Below are positions 25,288 to 36,812 of a DNA stretch of 64,000 nucleotides, piece by piece (position 1 is the first letter of the stretch; the number at the start of each line of letters is the position of its first letter). Made by a program: the position numbers and the translations under genes. The stretch is from Cellulomonas sp. SG140 (lineage in GTDB: Bacteria > Actinomycetota > Actinomycetes > Actinomycetales > Cellulomonadaceae). Below the pieces are notes generated by a model. It searched no databases. It saw nothing but the letters and a program-made list of their open reading frames with translations, and was not told where the DNA came from. The DNA lies in the NCBI RefSeq assembly GCF_025770785.1, contig NZ_JANZLA010000004.1, forward strand, positions 62,001 through 126,000. The letters run 5' to 3'.

Positions 25288-26166
25288 CTACGCCGTACCC
25301 ACCGGCGGGCCCGCCGTGAACGCCTGCGTGCCCAGCACGGACAGCAGCCGCAACCGGCCCTCCGCCTCGCTGCGCGGCGCCGCGGTGAGCACCAGCAGGG
25401 TCTGCGACCCGTCCTCCGTGAACAGCACCTGGCAGTCCACCTCGATCGGGCCGACCTCCGGGTGCAGCAGCACCTTGTGGTCCTCGAACCGCCGACCGAC
25501 CTCGTGCCGTGCCCACAGCGCGGTGAACTCCGGGCTGATCCGGGTCAGCTCGCGCACCAGCCGGTCGGCCTTGGCCCGGGTCGACGCGACGCCGTGGGCC
25601 GTCCGCAGGCCCGCCACCATCGACCGGCTCTGCCGCTCGTGCGCCTCGGGCGGGTAGAGGCCACGGTCGTCCGGGTGCGCGAACCAGCGGTAGATGCCGC
25701 TGCGCTCCAACCCGGTGAAGGCCGTCTGGTCGCCGAACAGGGCCCGAGCCAGGGGGTTCTGCACCAGTGTCTCGTTGAGGGACGTCAGCACCAGGGCCGG
25801 CGAGTCGGTCAGGCGGTCCAGCACCCGCAGCATGCCGGGCGAGACGTGCTCGCTGGCGGCGTCCCGGTCCGGGGCGGCGTGCCCGGCGACGCGGTACAGG
25901 TAGTCGCGCTCGGCGTCGGTCAGCCGCAGCGCCCGCGCCAGCGCGGCCAGCATCTGCGTGCTGGGCTGCGGTCCGCGGTGCTGCTCGAGGCGGGTGTAGT
26001 AGTCGGTGGACATGGTCGCCAGCTGGGCGACCTCCTCGCGACGCAGGCCCGGGGCGCGGCGGCGCGGGCCGGCCGGCAGGCCGACGTCCTGCGGCTGCAG
26101 CTGCTCGCGGTGACGGCGCAGGAAGTCGGCGAGGGCAGGACGGTCCACCGCGTCATGGTGCGGCAC
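25288..26166 (-). CDS. XRE-family regulator with MmyB-like ligand domain
   Basis: A 292-residue regulator. The N-terminal HTH (residues about 12-85) has the typical GLRREEVAQLATMSTDYYTRLEQ motif (a 20-residue core) and RGPQPS; the rest is the MmyB-like ligand-binding domain with NPLARALFGD and the FDDHKVLLHPEVG-like segment (FEDHKVLLHPEVG). Members often regulate a divergent SDR gene and bind a fatty acid or similar ligand. Here the SDR gene at 26250 is divergent across 83 bases, so it is the likely target. The start is GTG 26166 or the GTG six codons later; no clear ribosome site decides. Confidence 0.85.
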   Translation of the reverse strand: MPHHDAVDRPALADFLRRHREQLQPQDVGLPAGPRRRAPGLRREEVAQLATMSTDYYTRLEQHRGPQPSTQMLAALARALRLTDAERDYLYRVAGHAAPDRDAASEHVSPGMLRVLDRLTDSPALVLTSLNETLVQNPLARALFGDQTAFTGLERSGIYRWFAHPDDRGLYPPEAHERQSRSMVAGLRTAHGVASTRAKADRLVRELTRISPEFTALWARHEVGRRFEDHKVLLHPEVGPIEVDCQVLFTEDGSQTLLVLTAAPRSEAEGRLRLLSVLGTQAFTAGPPVGTA

Positions 26167-26249
26167 GACCCGGTGCTGAGCCAGGGATCGGCGGTCCCTG
26201 GACGACGGCGGCCTGGAGCACCCAGCGCGCCCGACGAAGACTCGACGGC

Positions 26250-27017
26250 ATGCAGATCACCGGAAACACCGTCTTCATCCCCGGCGCCACCAGCGGCATC
26301 GGTCTGGCGCTGGCGCTCCGTCTCCAGGCCCGCGGCAACACCGTCATCGTCGGCGGCCGACGCACGGAGCTGCTGGCGTCGATCGCCGCCGAGCACCCCG
26401 GCCTCGACACCGTGGCGATCGACACCGCCGACCCGGAGAGCATCACCGCAGCCGCGGCGCAGGTGCTCGAGCGCCACCCGGACCTCAACGTGCTCATCAC
26501 CATGGCAGGGATCATGCGGGTCGAGGACTGGCACACCCCGTCCGGGTTCCTGGCCAGCGCCGAGGCGATCGTCACCACCAACCTGCTGGGCCCGATCCGG
26601 CTGATCGCCGCCTTCGTCGAGCACCTCGCCTCGCGCCCGGACGCCACGATCATGACCGTCTCCTCCGGTCTGGCGTTCGCCCCGCTGCGCGTCACCCCCA
26701 GCTACAACGCGACCAAGGCCGCGATCCACATGCTCAGCGAGAGCCTGCGGCTGCAGCTGGCGGACACGTCCGTCCACGTCACGGAGCTGGAGCCGCCGTC
26801 GGTGCGCACCGAGCTGATGCCCGGCCAGGCGAGCAGCGAGTTCGCCATGCCGCTGGACGACTTCGTCGACGAGGTGATGGACCTCATCGAGGCGGACCCC
26901 GACGCGCACGAGCTCCAGGTGGAGAACGTGAAGTTCCTCCGGTACGGGGAGGCGCGGGGCGACTACGAGCAGGTCGTGGCGACCCTGAACCGCCTCGACC
27001 CGCACGCCGCCGCCTAG
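26250..27017 (+). CDS. DltE-like short-chain dehydrogenase
   Basis: A 255-residue classical SDR with IPGATSGIGLALAL (cofactor loop), the motif ITMAGIMR in place of NAG, and active-site YNATKAAIHML. The C-terminal half has ELEPPSVRTELMPGQ, as in DltE-like oxidoreductases. The substrate is unknown. It is divergent from the XRE/MmyB regulator, a very common actinobacterial pair, and converges on the alpha-glucosidase gene with six bases between. Confidence 0.87.
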   Translation: MQITGNTVFIPGATSGIGLALALRLQARGNTVIVGGRRTELLASIAAEHPGLDTVAIDTADPESITAAAAQVLERHPDLNVLITMAGIMRVEDWHTPSGFLASAEAIVTTNLLGPIRLIAAFVEHLASRPDATIMTVSSGLAFAPLRVTPSYNATKAAIHMLSESLRLQLADTSVHVTELEPPSVRTELMPGQASSEFAMPLDDFVDEVMDLIEADPDAHELQVENVKFLRYGEARGDYEQVVATLNRLDPHAAA

Positions 27018-27023
27018 GGCCGG

Positions 27024-28619
27024 CTAGGACTGGTCGAGCTCGACCACCAGCGCCTGGTTCGCCTCGAGGTCCAGCGCGGCGAGGTCGACCGCTGTGCCGG
27101 GTGTCGGCCCGTGGCTGGCGATCAGCACCCGGCCGGCGGTCGGTCCGGAGAGGGTCACGTGCCGTCCGGCGTCGGCGAAGTTGAGCAGGACGACGAGCGT
27201 CGCGCCCTCGGCCGACCGGCGGTAGGCGTACACGTCCGGGCCGGCGTCGAGCGCCGCGTAGTCGCCGCCGACCAGGCACGGATGCGTCCGACGCAGCCGC
27301 AGCAGGTCTCGGTACAGGCTCAGCAGCGAGGCGGGGTCGCCGGTCTGGGTCGCCACGTCGACGCCGACCGGCGGCACCGGCCGCCACGGCACGCCCGTCG
27401 TGAAGCCCGCACCGGGTTGGGACAGGTCCCACTGCATCGGCGTGCGCAGCGGGTCGCGGCCGTTGGGGTCGGTGGCGAGCTCGGCCGGGACGGGGACGTC
27501 CGTCATGCCGATCTCCTCGCCGTAGTACAGGAACGTGGCGCCCGGCAGCGTGGCGAGCATCACCGCGGCGACGCGTGTGCGCGGGTCCGGCTGACGCAGC
27601 GCGTAGCGGGTTGCGTGCCGGGGGATGTCGTGGTTCGACAGCGCATGCGTCGGCCAGCCGCCCACCGCCAGCACGTCCGCCATCTGCTCGCCGCCCGCCC
27701 GGAACGCGTCGGCGCTCCACGGGTTGCTCCAGAACCCGAAGTCGAAGACCAGCGGCAGCTCGTCACCGCTGCCGTGGTACGCCAGCCGCCGCCCGGGGTG
27801 GTGCACGCCGACCTCGCCGACCAGCACGGTCCCGGGGTACTCGTCGGCCACCGCCCGGATGCCGCGCAGCACCTCGTGCACGAAGGGGTCGCCCATGCTC
27901 CGGTGCTGCCGGTCGTCCAGCTGCGTGGCGATCCGCAGGTGCGCGACGTCCGCCGGGTTGTCCCGCAGCAGGGCGTCCTTGCCGAGCCGGTGCGGTGCGT
28001 CGATCCGGAAGCCGTCGACCCCCCGGTCCAGCCAGAACCGCAGCACCGCGTGCATCGCCTCGCGCACGGCCGGGTTGCGCCAGTCGAGGTCCGGCTGCTC
28101 GGCCGTGTACGAGTGCAGGTAGTACTGACCGGTGGTCGGGTCGAGGGTCCAGGCGGGGCCGACACGTGCGAACGCGGACAGCCAGTTGGTGGGCGGGCCA
28201 CCGTCCGGCGCCGGGTCCCGCCAGACGTAGAAGTCCCGGTAGGGGTCGTCGCGGGCGCTGCGCGACTGCTCGAACCAGGGGTGCTGGTCGGACGTGTGGT
28301 TGGGCACGTAGTCCAGCAGCACGCGCAGGCCGCGCCGGTGCGCCTCCTCGACCAGGTGCTCGGCGTCCGCGAGCGTGCCGAACCGCGGGTCGACGTCGCA
28401 GTGGTCGGCGACGTCGTAGCCGAAGTCGACCATCGGCGACCGGTAGATCGGGGACAGCCAGATGGCGTCGACGCCCAGGCTGTCCGGCCTGCCGGCGAGG
28501 TGGTCGAGGCGCTGCACGATGCCGCGCAGGTCCCCGACGCCGTCCCCGTCGGAGTCCATGAAGCTCAACGGGTAGATCTGGTACACGGTGGCGTTGCGCC
28601 ACGACTCGGTGCTGACCAC
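27024..28619 (-). CDS. GH13 alpha-glucosidase
   Basis: A 531-residue intracellular glycosidase with the GH13 barrel from the start (ATVYQIYPLSFMDSDGDG). Conserved regions are DYVPNHTSDQHPW (I), GFRIDAPHRLGKD with the nucleophile Asp (II), VLVGEVG with the acid/base Glu (III) and LSNHD (IV); QPDLDWRNP marks the oligo-glucosidase group. The residue after the nucleophile is Ala, unlike the Val in the second GH13 enzyme at 35056, so the two probably differ in linkage preference. It should release glucose from short oligosaccharides taken up by the transporter beyond the ROK gene. GTG 28619 is chosen; GTG 28643 is also possible. Confidence 0.87.
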   Translation of the reverse strand: MVSTESWRNATVYQIYPLSFMDSDGDGVGDLRGIVQRLDHLAGRPDSLGVDAIWLSPIYRSPMVDFGYDVADHCDVDPRFGTLADAEHLVEEAHRRGLRVLLDYVPNHTSDQHPWFEQSRSARDDPYRDFYVWRDPAPDGGPPTNWLSAFARVGPAWTLDPTTGQYYLHSYTAEQPDLDWRNPAVREAMHAVLRFWLDRGVDGFRIDAPHRLGKDALLRDNPADVAHLRIATQLDDRQHRSMGDPFVHEVLRGIRAVADEYPGTVLVGEVGVHHPGRRLAYHGSGDELPLVFDFGFWSNPWSADAFRAGGEQMADVLAVGGWPTHALSNHDIPRHATRYALRQPDPRTRVAAVMLATLPGATFLYYGEEIGMTDVPVPAELATDPNGRDPLRTPMQWDLSQPGAGFTTGVPWRPVPPVGVDVATQTGDPASLLSLYRDLLRLRRTHPCLVGGDYAALDAGPDVYAYRRSAEGATLVVLLNFADAGRHVTLSGPTAGRVLIASHGPTPGTAVDLAALDLEANQALVVELDQS

Positions 28620-28667
28620 CCCGCCATCGAACCCCCGGACCACGGGCCCCGCGCGTCCGGCGGAGCG

Positions 28668-29831
28668 TCAGGGCAGGGTGGCCAGCACCGTGCGCTGGAT
28701 GGCGACGGCGGCCGCGCCGCGGGCCCACAAGGTCGGGTCGTCCTTGACCAGGAGCAGGTCGACGTCGCTCGCCTCCGGGTTGCGGTGCTCGCGGATGCTC
28801 GCCACCAGCCGGTCCCAGCCCACCTCGGCGAGCCGGATCCCCTCGCCGGTCAGCACCACGCGCTGCGGCTGGGCGATGTTCACCACGTCCGCGATCAGCA
28901 CGCCGAAGGCCCGGGCCGCGTTGCCGACGATCTGGTCGGCGATCGGGTCCGCCGCGACGGCCAGGTCGAGCACCTCGTCGTACGTCAGTGCCCGGCCGGA
29001 CGCCAGCGCGGCCTGCGTCTGGATCGCGTCCATGGACAGCAGCGCGTTGGCGCAGCCGCGGTGGCCGTCGGGACAGGCCGGGCCGAGCGGGTCGAGCGGG
29101 AAGTGACCGAGCAGGCCGAGGCCGGAGTCGCGGCCGTGCACCAGCCGGTCGTGGATCACCAGGCCGCAGCCGACCGCGGCGCCGATGGTCAGCGCGACGA
29201 AGTCGCTGACGTCCCGGCCGGCACCGAACCAGTGCTCGGCCTCCATCAGGGCGTCGAGGTCGTTGGCCAGCACCACCGGCAGGCCCAGCCGCTCCCGCAG
29301 CAGCACGCCGAGGTCGACGTCCCGCCAGCCGAGGAACGGCGCGCGCCCCACCCGCACGTCCTCGCGCACGATGCCACCGAGCCCCACGCCGACGGCGCAC
29401 ACGCACGCGTCCGGCCGGCCCTCGCCGACCTGCGCGACCAGCCGGGCGAGCAGCTCGACCACCGCCTCGGGCCGGTGGTCCTCGACGGGGACGTCGGCGG
29501 CGTGCACGATGTCCGCCCGCAGGTCGGTCAGCGCCGCGAACGCCCGGGTGCCGGTCAGCTTGATGCCGACGAAGTGGTCCAGGCCAGGGTCGACGTCCAG
29601 CGGCTGCAGCGGGCGGCCGCCGTTGCGGGCGGCGGGGTCGGTGGGGTCGTCCACCTCGTGCAGCACGCCGGTGTCGATCAGCGGCTTGGTCAGCCGGGTC
29701 AGGCTCGGCGTCGACAGCTCGAGCCGCTGGGCCAGCTCCGTGCGGGCGAGCGGGCCGTGCACCAGCACCTCGAGGGCGACCCGACGCTCGGACACGGACA
29801 GCTGCGTCCACCGCGACGGTGTGGCGGGCAT
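28668..29831 (-). CDS. ROK-family transcriptional regulator
   Basis: A 387-residue protein with an N-terminal winged HTH (SERRVALEVLVHGPLARTEL and LSTPSLTRLTKPLI) and a ROK sugar-binding domain (VGVGLGGIVRE, ALTIGAAVGCGLV). The zinc site normally reading CxCGxxGCxE is altered to ACPDGHRGCANAL but keeps two Cys and one His. It lies between the GH13 gene (same strand) and the divergent transport genes, so it should repress both directions and respond to glucose or isomaltose. GGGGAG seven bases upstream sets the ATG at 29831. Confidence 0.88.
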   Translation of the reverse strand: MPATPSRWTQLSVSERRVALEVLVHGPLARTELAQRLELSTPSLTRLTKPLIDTGVLHEVDDPTDPAARNGGRPLQPLDVDPGLDHFVGIKLTGTRAFAALTDLRADIVHAADVPVEDHRPEAVVELLARLVAQVGEGRPDACVCAVGVGLGGIVREDVRVGRAPFLGWRDVDLGVLLRERLGLPVVLANDLDALMEAEHWFGAGRDVSDFVALTIGAAVGCGLVIHDRLVHGRDSGLGLLGHFPLDPLGPACPDGHRGCANALLSMDAIQTQAALASGRALTYDEVLDLAVAADPIADQIVGNAARAFGVLIADVVNIAQPQRVVLTGEGIRLAEVGWDRLVASIREHRNPEASDVDLLLVKDDPTLWARGAAAVAIQRTVLATLP

Positions 29832-30090
29832 CGGCGCTCCCCTGGTTCGACGTCGGACGACGTGGCGACGTGGCGACGACGCCAGATTATGCCGCAACGG
29901 AACGATCCTCGGCCACCGTCCCGTGATCGGAACGTGACTTCACCTGGCTTGACGGATGTCTGGCCGTCTGCCACTTTGTGTTGGCACGAAGAAAACACGC
30001 CACGGATGACCGTTGCCGGACAGCTCCGGCGGGGGCAGGGTTCGCCGCAGGCGTGGCGAGACGATGACGTCCCAACACCGGAGGCCGACG
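29832..30090. promoter_or_regulatory. Divergent control region of the isomalto-oligosaccharide locus
   Basis: The 259-bp gap between the ROK gene and the binding-protein gene is less GC-rich than its surroundings. TTGACG with a 17-base spacer to CACTTT (around 29949-29977) is a candidate promoter towards the transporter. Just downstream TGTGTT-N10-AACAC forms an imperfect inverted repeat that could bind the ROK protein. Both calls are weak. Confidence 0.4.
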
Positions 30091-31401
30091 ATGTTCAGCA
30101 CCGCCCGAAGGACCGCCCTGACCGCCCTCGGGGCGGCCACGGCCCTCGCTCTGACCCTCACCGCCTGCAGCTCGGGCGGTGGTGCGGGCGCCGCGCAGAC
30201 GCCCATCGCGTCCGCGGGCGCCACCATCTCCGGCACCGTGACCTTCTGGCACGCCTACTCGGCGGACTCGCAGGAGGTGAAGACGCTCGAGACGGTGATC
30301 ATCCCCAAGTTCGAGCAGCTGCACCCCGGCGTGAAGGTGACCGACGTGGCCGTCCCCTACGACCAGCTGCACCAGAAGCTGGTGACGGCCGTCGCCGGCG
30401 ACACGCTGCCCGACCTGGTCCGCTCCGACATCATGTGGGTCCCCGAGCTGGCCGACCTCGGCGTCCTGGTGCCGCTCGACCAGCAGCTGCCCGACTTCAG
30501 CACCTACGCAGGCCAGGTCTACAAGGGTGCGCTGGCGACCAACGCCTGGAAGGGCCACTACTACGGCCTGCCGCTGGACACGAACACGCGGGTCCTGCTC
30601 TACAACTCGGACGCCCTGGCCAAGGCCGGCATCACCACGCCGCCGGCGACGTTCGCCGACCTGCGCGCCGACGCCCCCAAGCTGACCGCGGCCGGTGTGT
30701 CCACGTTCGCGGACAACAGCACCTCCGGGTGGAACGTGCTGCCGTGGATCTGGAGCGCCGGCGGTTCCGTCACCGACGACAAGGTGACCAAGGCGACCGG
30801 CTACCTGAACTCGGCGGCGTCCGTCGCCGGGGTGCAGCTGCTGGTGGACCTGTACAAGCAGAAGGCGATCCCGGACATCATCCTGGGCGGCACCGGCGGC
30901 ACCGCCACCTCCGACGGGCTGGCGACCGGCAAGTACGCCACGATCCTCGACGGCCCGTGGATGTACCCGATCTTCGCGTCGCAGTACCCGCAGTTCCAGC
31001 TCAAGGCGGCACCGGTGCCGTCCGGTGACGGCGGCAGCATCTCCGTGGTCGGCGGCGAGTCCGTGGTGCTGACCAAGTCCTCGAAGAACAAGGACGCGGC
31101 GGCGGAGTTCCTGCGGTACCTGCTGTCGCAGGACGCGCAGCTGGCGATGGCCAAGGTCGGCCAGATGCCGGTGCTGTCCAACCTGGGCGACCAGCTGACC
31201 AGCATCAACGCCTACTACGGCCCGTTCGTCACGCAGCTGGCCAACGCCCGGCCCCGGACGCCGACCCCGGCCTGGCCGAAGATCGACGACATCCTCAAGG
31301 CGCAGATCCAGAAGGCGCTGCAGGGCGACGTCAGCGTGCAGGACGCCCTCGACCAGGCCGCGGCGCAGATCGACCCGCTGCTGGCCAAGTACGCCGGCTG
31401 A
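30091..31401 (+). CDS. ABC transporter oligosaccharide-binding lipoprotein
   Basis: A 436-residue binding protein with a signal peptide (ALTALGAATALALTLTAC) ending in the lipobox LTAC, and the UgpB/MalE-type two-lobe fold after a Gly/Ala linker. ATG 30091 has GGAGG six bases upstream and a clean signal peptide; an ATG nine codons earlier is less likely. With two permease genes downstream and GH66/GH13 enzymes around it, the ligand is probably an isomalto-oligosaccharide (alpha-1,6-glucan fragment). Confidence 0.9.
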   Translation: MFSTARRTALTALGAATALALTLTACSSGGGAGAAQTPIASAGATISGTVTFWHAYSADSQEVKTLETVIIPKFEQLHPGVKVTDVAVPYDQLHQKLVTAVAGDTLPDLVRSDIMWVPELADLGVLVPLDQQLPDFSTYAGQVYKGALATNAWKGHYYGLPLDTNTRVLLYNSDALAKAGITTPPATFADLRADAPKLTAAGVSTFADNSTSGWNVLPWIWSAGGSVTDDKVTKATGYLNSAASVAGVQLLVDLYKQKAIPDIILGGTGGTATSDGLATGKYATILDGPWMYPIFASQYPQFQLKAAPVPSGDGGSISVVGGESVVLTKSSKNKDAAAEFLRYLLSQDAQLAMAKVGQMPVLSNLGDQLTSINAYYGPFVTQLANARPRTPTPAWPKIDDILKAQIQKALQGDVSVQDALDQAAAQIDPLLAKYAG

Positions 31402-31457
31402 CGCGCACCGGCTGACCTGATCGACCGCACCACCCCGACCAGCGGAACGGACCGACC

Positions 31458-32426
31458 ATGACCACCACCACCCCGGCGATCGGGTCGGTCCCCCGCACCG
31501 CCCCCGGCGGGACGGACCGGCGCAAGCCCGGTTCGCCCCGCCGGCGGGCGGGCTGGGCGGGGCTCGTCTTCATCGTCCCCGGCTTCGCGCTGTACCTGCT
31601 GGTGATCGGCTGGCCGGCGGTGCAGGCGCTGCTGATCAGCCTGCGCGACTACAAGATCACGCCGGGTGCCGAGAGCCCCTGGATCGGGCTGGCCAACTAC
31701 ACCCGGGCGCTGCACGACCCGGTGCTGGCCCGCTCGTTCGTCAACGCCGGCGTCTACATGCTCACCACGGTGCCGACCCAGATCCTGATCGGCCTGGGGC
31801 TGGCGGTGCTGCTCGACACCGTCCTGCCTGGTCGCACCCTGTTCCGGGTGCTGTTCTACCTGCCGGTGGTCACCAGCTGGGTGGTGGTGTCGCTGCTGTT
31901 CCAGTACCTGTTCGCCACCGACCACGGCGTCGTCAACTGGTTCCTGGTCGACGTGCTCGGCGTGGTGGGGCACCCCGTCAACTGGCTCGGGCAGCGGTGG
32001 ACGGCGATGGTCGCCATCGGGGCGCTGGGCGTCTGGAAGGGCGTCGGCTGGTCGATGCTGATCTTCCTGGCGGCGCTGACCGGCGTGCCGCGCGAGCTGC
32101 ACGAGGCGGCGGCGCTGGACGGCGCCGGTGCCTGGCGGCGGTTCCAGCACGTGTCGATGCCGTTCATCCGGCCGACCATGGTGACGGTGGTGATCCTGCT
32201 GGTGATCGGCGGGTTCAACGTGTTCACGTCGGTGCTGCTGATGACCAACGGTGGCCCACTGGACCAGACGCAGGTGCCGCTGACGTACATGTACCGGCAG
32301 GCGTTCGGGTACCTCGACTTCGGGTACGGGTCGGCCATCTCGTTCCTGCTGACGGGCCTGGTGCTGGTGATCGCCGGCCTGCAGTACTGGTGGGCGCGCC
32401 GCACGGCCGACGGGGGTGCGAAGTGA
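31458..32426 (+). CDS. Oligosaccharide ABC permease, MalF/UgpA type
   Basis: A 322-residue membrane protein with a Pro/Arg-rich cytoplasmic N-terminus (residues 1-35), then GLVFIVPGFALYLLVIGWPA as first helix. The EAA loop (ELHEAAALDGAGAW...SMPFIRP) is clear at about 215-240. Its stop overlaps the GTG of the next permease gene (GTGA). It should form the heterodimeric membrane core of the importer with that gene product. Confidence 0.9.
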   Translation: MTTTTPAIGSVPRTAPGGTDRRKPGSPRRRAGWAGLVFIVPGFALYLLVIGWPAVQALLISLRDYKITPGAESPWIGLANYTRALHDPVLARSFVNAGVYMLTTVPTQILIGLGLAVLLDTVLPGRTLFRVLFYLPVVTSWVVVSLLFQYLFATDHGVVNWFLVDVLGVVGHPVNWLGQRWTAMVAIGALGVWKGVGWSMLIFLAALTGVPRELHEAAALDGAGAWRRFQHVSMPFIRPTMVTVVILLVIGGFNVFTSVLLMTNGGPLDQTQVPLTYMYRQAFGYLDFGYGSAISFLLTGLVLVIAGLQYWWARRTADGGAK

Positions 32427-33268
32427 TCGCCGGGCCGCGCTCGCGGCGGGTCACCGTCGCCGGTGTGCGGTACGCGCTGCTGATCGGTGCGGCCGTCGTG
32501 CTCGCCCTGCCGTTCGGCTACATGGTGTCCACGTCGCTCAAGGCGCACACCCTGCTGCTGGAGTACCCGCCGCGGCTGATCCCGAAGAGCCCGACGCTGG
32601 ACAACTACGCCCAGGCGTGGGGGGCCAACAACTTCGGCCGGTACTTCCTCAACTCGGCGTCGGTGGCGGTCGCGACGACGGTCGGCACCGTGCTGCTCGC
32701 CTCGATGATGGCCTACGGGTTCGCCCGGTTCCGGTTCCCCGGCAAGGGGATGCTGTTCGGCACGGTGGTGGTCGGGCTGACCATCCCGACGATGCTGCTG
32801 ATCATCCCGCAGTTCCTGCTGGCCAAGAACCTGGGCCTGCTGGACTCGCTGCCCGGCCTGGTGCCGTTCTACGTCGGCACGCAGATCGCCTTCTCGACCT
32901 TCCTGCTCCGCGCCTTCTTCGAGCAGATCCCGATGGAGCTCGACGAGGCGATGGTCATCGACGGCGCCGGCGCCTGGCGGCGGTACTGGAACCTGGCGAT
33001 CCCGCTGTCCAAGCCCGCGCTGGCCACGGTGGCGATCTTCACGTTCCTCGGCAGCTGGGACGAGTTCGTCTGGGCGCTGACCGTGATCAACGACGTGTCC
33101 AAGCGGACCCTGCCGATCGGTATCGCGCTGTTCCAGGGGCAGCACGGCACCTCGTGGGGGCTGGTGTTCGCGGCCTCGGTGATCGCCGTCGTCCCCGTCA
33201 TCGCCGTGTACGTGACGTTCCAGCGCCAGCTCGTCGCCGGGCTGACCAACGGCGCCCTGAAGAGCTGA
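32423..33268 (+). CDS. Oligosaccharide ABC permease, MalG/UgpE type
   Basis: A 281-residue permease with six membrane segments and the EAA loop ELDEAMVIDGAGAW...IPLSKP at about residues 172-196. It ends in the family-typical VAGLTNGALKS. The GTG start overlaps the upstream stop by four bases, giving coupled translation. No ATPase gene follows; the next gene encodes a GH66 enzyme. Confidence 0.9.
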   Translation: MIAGPRSRRVTVAGVRYALLIGAAVVLALPFGYMVSTSLKAHTLLLEYPPRLIPKSPTLDNYAQAWGANNFGRYFLNSASVAVATTVGTVLLASMMAYGFARFRFPGKGMLFGTVVVGLTIPTMLLIIPQFLLAKNLGLLDSLPGLVPFYVGTQIAFSTFLLRAFFEQIPMELDEAMVIDGAGAWRRYWNLAIPLSKPALATVAIFTFLGSWDEFVWALTVINDVSKRTLPIGIALFQGQHGTSWGLVFAASVIAVVPVIAVYVTFQRQLVAGLTNGALKS

Positions 33269-33367
33269 CCCGCCGGCCCCGCCACGTCCCCCGCGGGCCA
33301 TCCCACCGACCCCGTCCGTCACGACCCTTCCCGCCACTACCGAGCACCCCCGGGGTGCAGGAGCACC

Positions 33368-35055
33368 ATGCCCACGTCATCCGTCCCGCCCGCCGCCCGC
33401 GACCTGCTGCCGACCAAGGCGCGTTACGCCACCGACCAGCCCGTGCTGGTCGAGGTGCGCGGTGCCGTCAGCGGCGTGCTGCAGGTGCACCACCTCGGCG
33501 AGCTGGTGCGCAGCGCGCCGGTCACGGGGGCCGGCGTCGTCGACCTCGGCACGCTGCCGGCGGGCGGGTACGGCGTCCGGCTCGTGCCGTCGCCGGACCG
33601 GCCGGAGGCGTCCGTCGACTCGGACGCGCCGGACGCCTCGGGTGCACCGTCGGTCGCGTCGGACGCCGCTGCACTGCGCACGGCCGTCCTGGTCACCGAC
33701 CGACCGCGGGCCCGGATGCGGTACGGGTTCGTCGCCTCGTACGGCCAGGACAAGGACGTCGCCGGCGTCGTCGACCTGGCCCGCCGGCTGCACCTGGACG
33801 CCGTCCAGCTCTACGACTGGGCCTACCGGCACGCCGACCTGCTCGGCGGGGGCCCGGAGTACCAAGACGCGCTGGGCCAGACGATCTCGCTGGCCACCGT
33901 CCGGCGCCTGGCCGCGGCGCTCGCGGACGCCGGCAGCGACGCGCTCGGCTACGCCGCGGTGTACGCGGTGGGCCGTGACGAGTGGGCGGCCTGGGCGCAC
34001 CGGGCGATGCTGCGCACCGACGGCGAGCCGTGGACGCTCGGCGACTTCCTGTGGCTGGTGGACCCCGCCGCCCGGGACTGGCAGGAGCACCTGGTGGCGG
34101 ACCTGCAGGGCGCCGTGCGGGAGCTGGGGCTCGCCGGGTTCCACCTGGACCAGTACGGGTTCCCGCGCCGCGCGCAGCTGGTGGACGGGACGCCGGTGGA
34201 CCTCGCCCGGTCGTTCCGATCGTTCCTCGAGGCGGTTCGCACCGGGCTGCCGGAGCAGCGGCTGGTGTTCAACAACGTCAACGACTTCCCGACGTGGGCC
34301 ACCGCCGACGCCCCGCAGGACGCGGTGTACATCGAGGTCTGGCCGCCGCACACCACGCTGTCGTCCCTGGCCGAGGTGGTGACCCGCGCCCGTGCGGCGG
34401 GCGCCGGCCGGCCCGTCGTGATCGCCGCCTACCAGCACGTCTACTCCACGGCGCCGGCCGCGGAGGCCGACCAGGCGACCGCCCTGACCATGGCCACCCT
34501 GTTCTCGCACGGCGCGACGCAGCTGCTCGCCGGCGAGACCGGCCACGTGCTGGTCGACCCGTACTACGTCCGCCACCACGCCGCCGAGGCGTCGACGCTC
34601 GCGCTGCTGCACCGCTGGTACGACTTCCTGGCCGAGCACGACGAGCTGCTGCTCGCACCGCAGGCGGCCGACGTGACCGGGGCCTGGGTCGGCGCCTACA
34701 ACGAGGCGCTCGATGTGACGTACCCCGATGCGCCGACCAGCAGCGATGCAGTCGCAGGGACCGTGTGGCGGCGGGTGGTGGACGTCGACGGGCGGCTGGT
34801 GATCCACCTGGTGAACCTCGTCGGGCAGGGTGACACCGAGTGGGACGCGCCGCACCAGCCGCCGGGCGACCCCGGTGCGGGCGTGCTGCGGGTGCGCCGT
34901 GCCGGATCCGCGCTGCCGAGCGTGCTCGTCGCCGACCCCGACGGCACCGGCCACCTCACGCCGGTCCCGGTGGTGCCGGACGGCGAGCACGCCGCCGCGA
35001 CGCTGCCCCCGCTGGGCACCTGGCAGCTGGTGGTCGTGGACCTGGACGGTGCCCG

Positions 35056-35059
<4 letters not shown>
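33368..35059 (+). CDS. Glycoside hydrolase family 66 (dextranase/cycloisomaltooligosaccharide type), intracellular
   Basis: A 563-residue enzyme. GH66 hallmarks are GFVASYGQDKD at the start of the barrel, the nucleophile Asp261 in GFHLDQYG and the acid/base Glu323 in VYIEVWPPH; beta domains lie on both sides, the C-terminal one ending the protein. Dextranases split internal alpha-1,6 bonds of dextran, and the relatives make or use cyclic isomaltooligosaccharides. Known GH66 enzymes are mostly secreted and over 600 residues; this one has no signal peptide and lacks extra carbohydrate-binding domains, so it should work on imported oligosaccharides. AGGAGC lies upstream of the ATG. Its stop overlaps the next GTG (GTGA). 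Confidence 0.82.
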
Positions 35060-36750
<1,691 letters not shown>

Positions 36751-36754
36751 CCGT

Positions 36755-36811
36755 CCGGGTGCGGCACGGGTCCGGTGCCGACCGCCCAGCCGCCGGCACC
36801 GGACCGCCCGG
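36755..36811. terminator. Bidirectional terminator between convergent genes
   Basis: A perfect 12-bp stem, GGTCCGGTGCCG (36769-36780) and CGGCACCGGACC (36794-36805), is extended by an outer CCGGG/CCCGG pair (36755-36759 with 36807-36811). It fills the 62-bp gap between the convergent GH13 and RibD-like genes and can serve both. Confidence 0.85.
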
Positions 36812-36812
36812 A

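Noticed and set aside
22780..26604. Open frame of 1274 codons on the plus strand
   Set aside because: It is antisense to the nitronate monooxygenase, fabI and XRE genes, consists of Arg/Gly/His/Val-rich shadow sequence and has no family motif.
27111..31028. Open frame of 1305 codons on the plus strand
   Set aside because: It runs opposite the GH13 and ROK genes and across their promoter; the true gene in its 3' part is the binding lipoprotein in another frame. GC-rich shadow.
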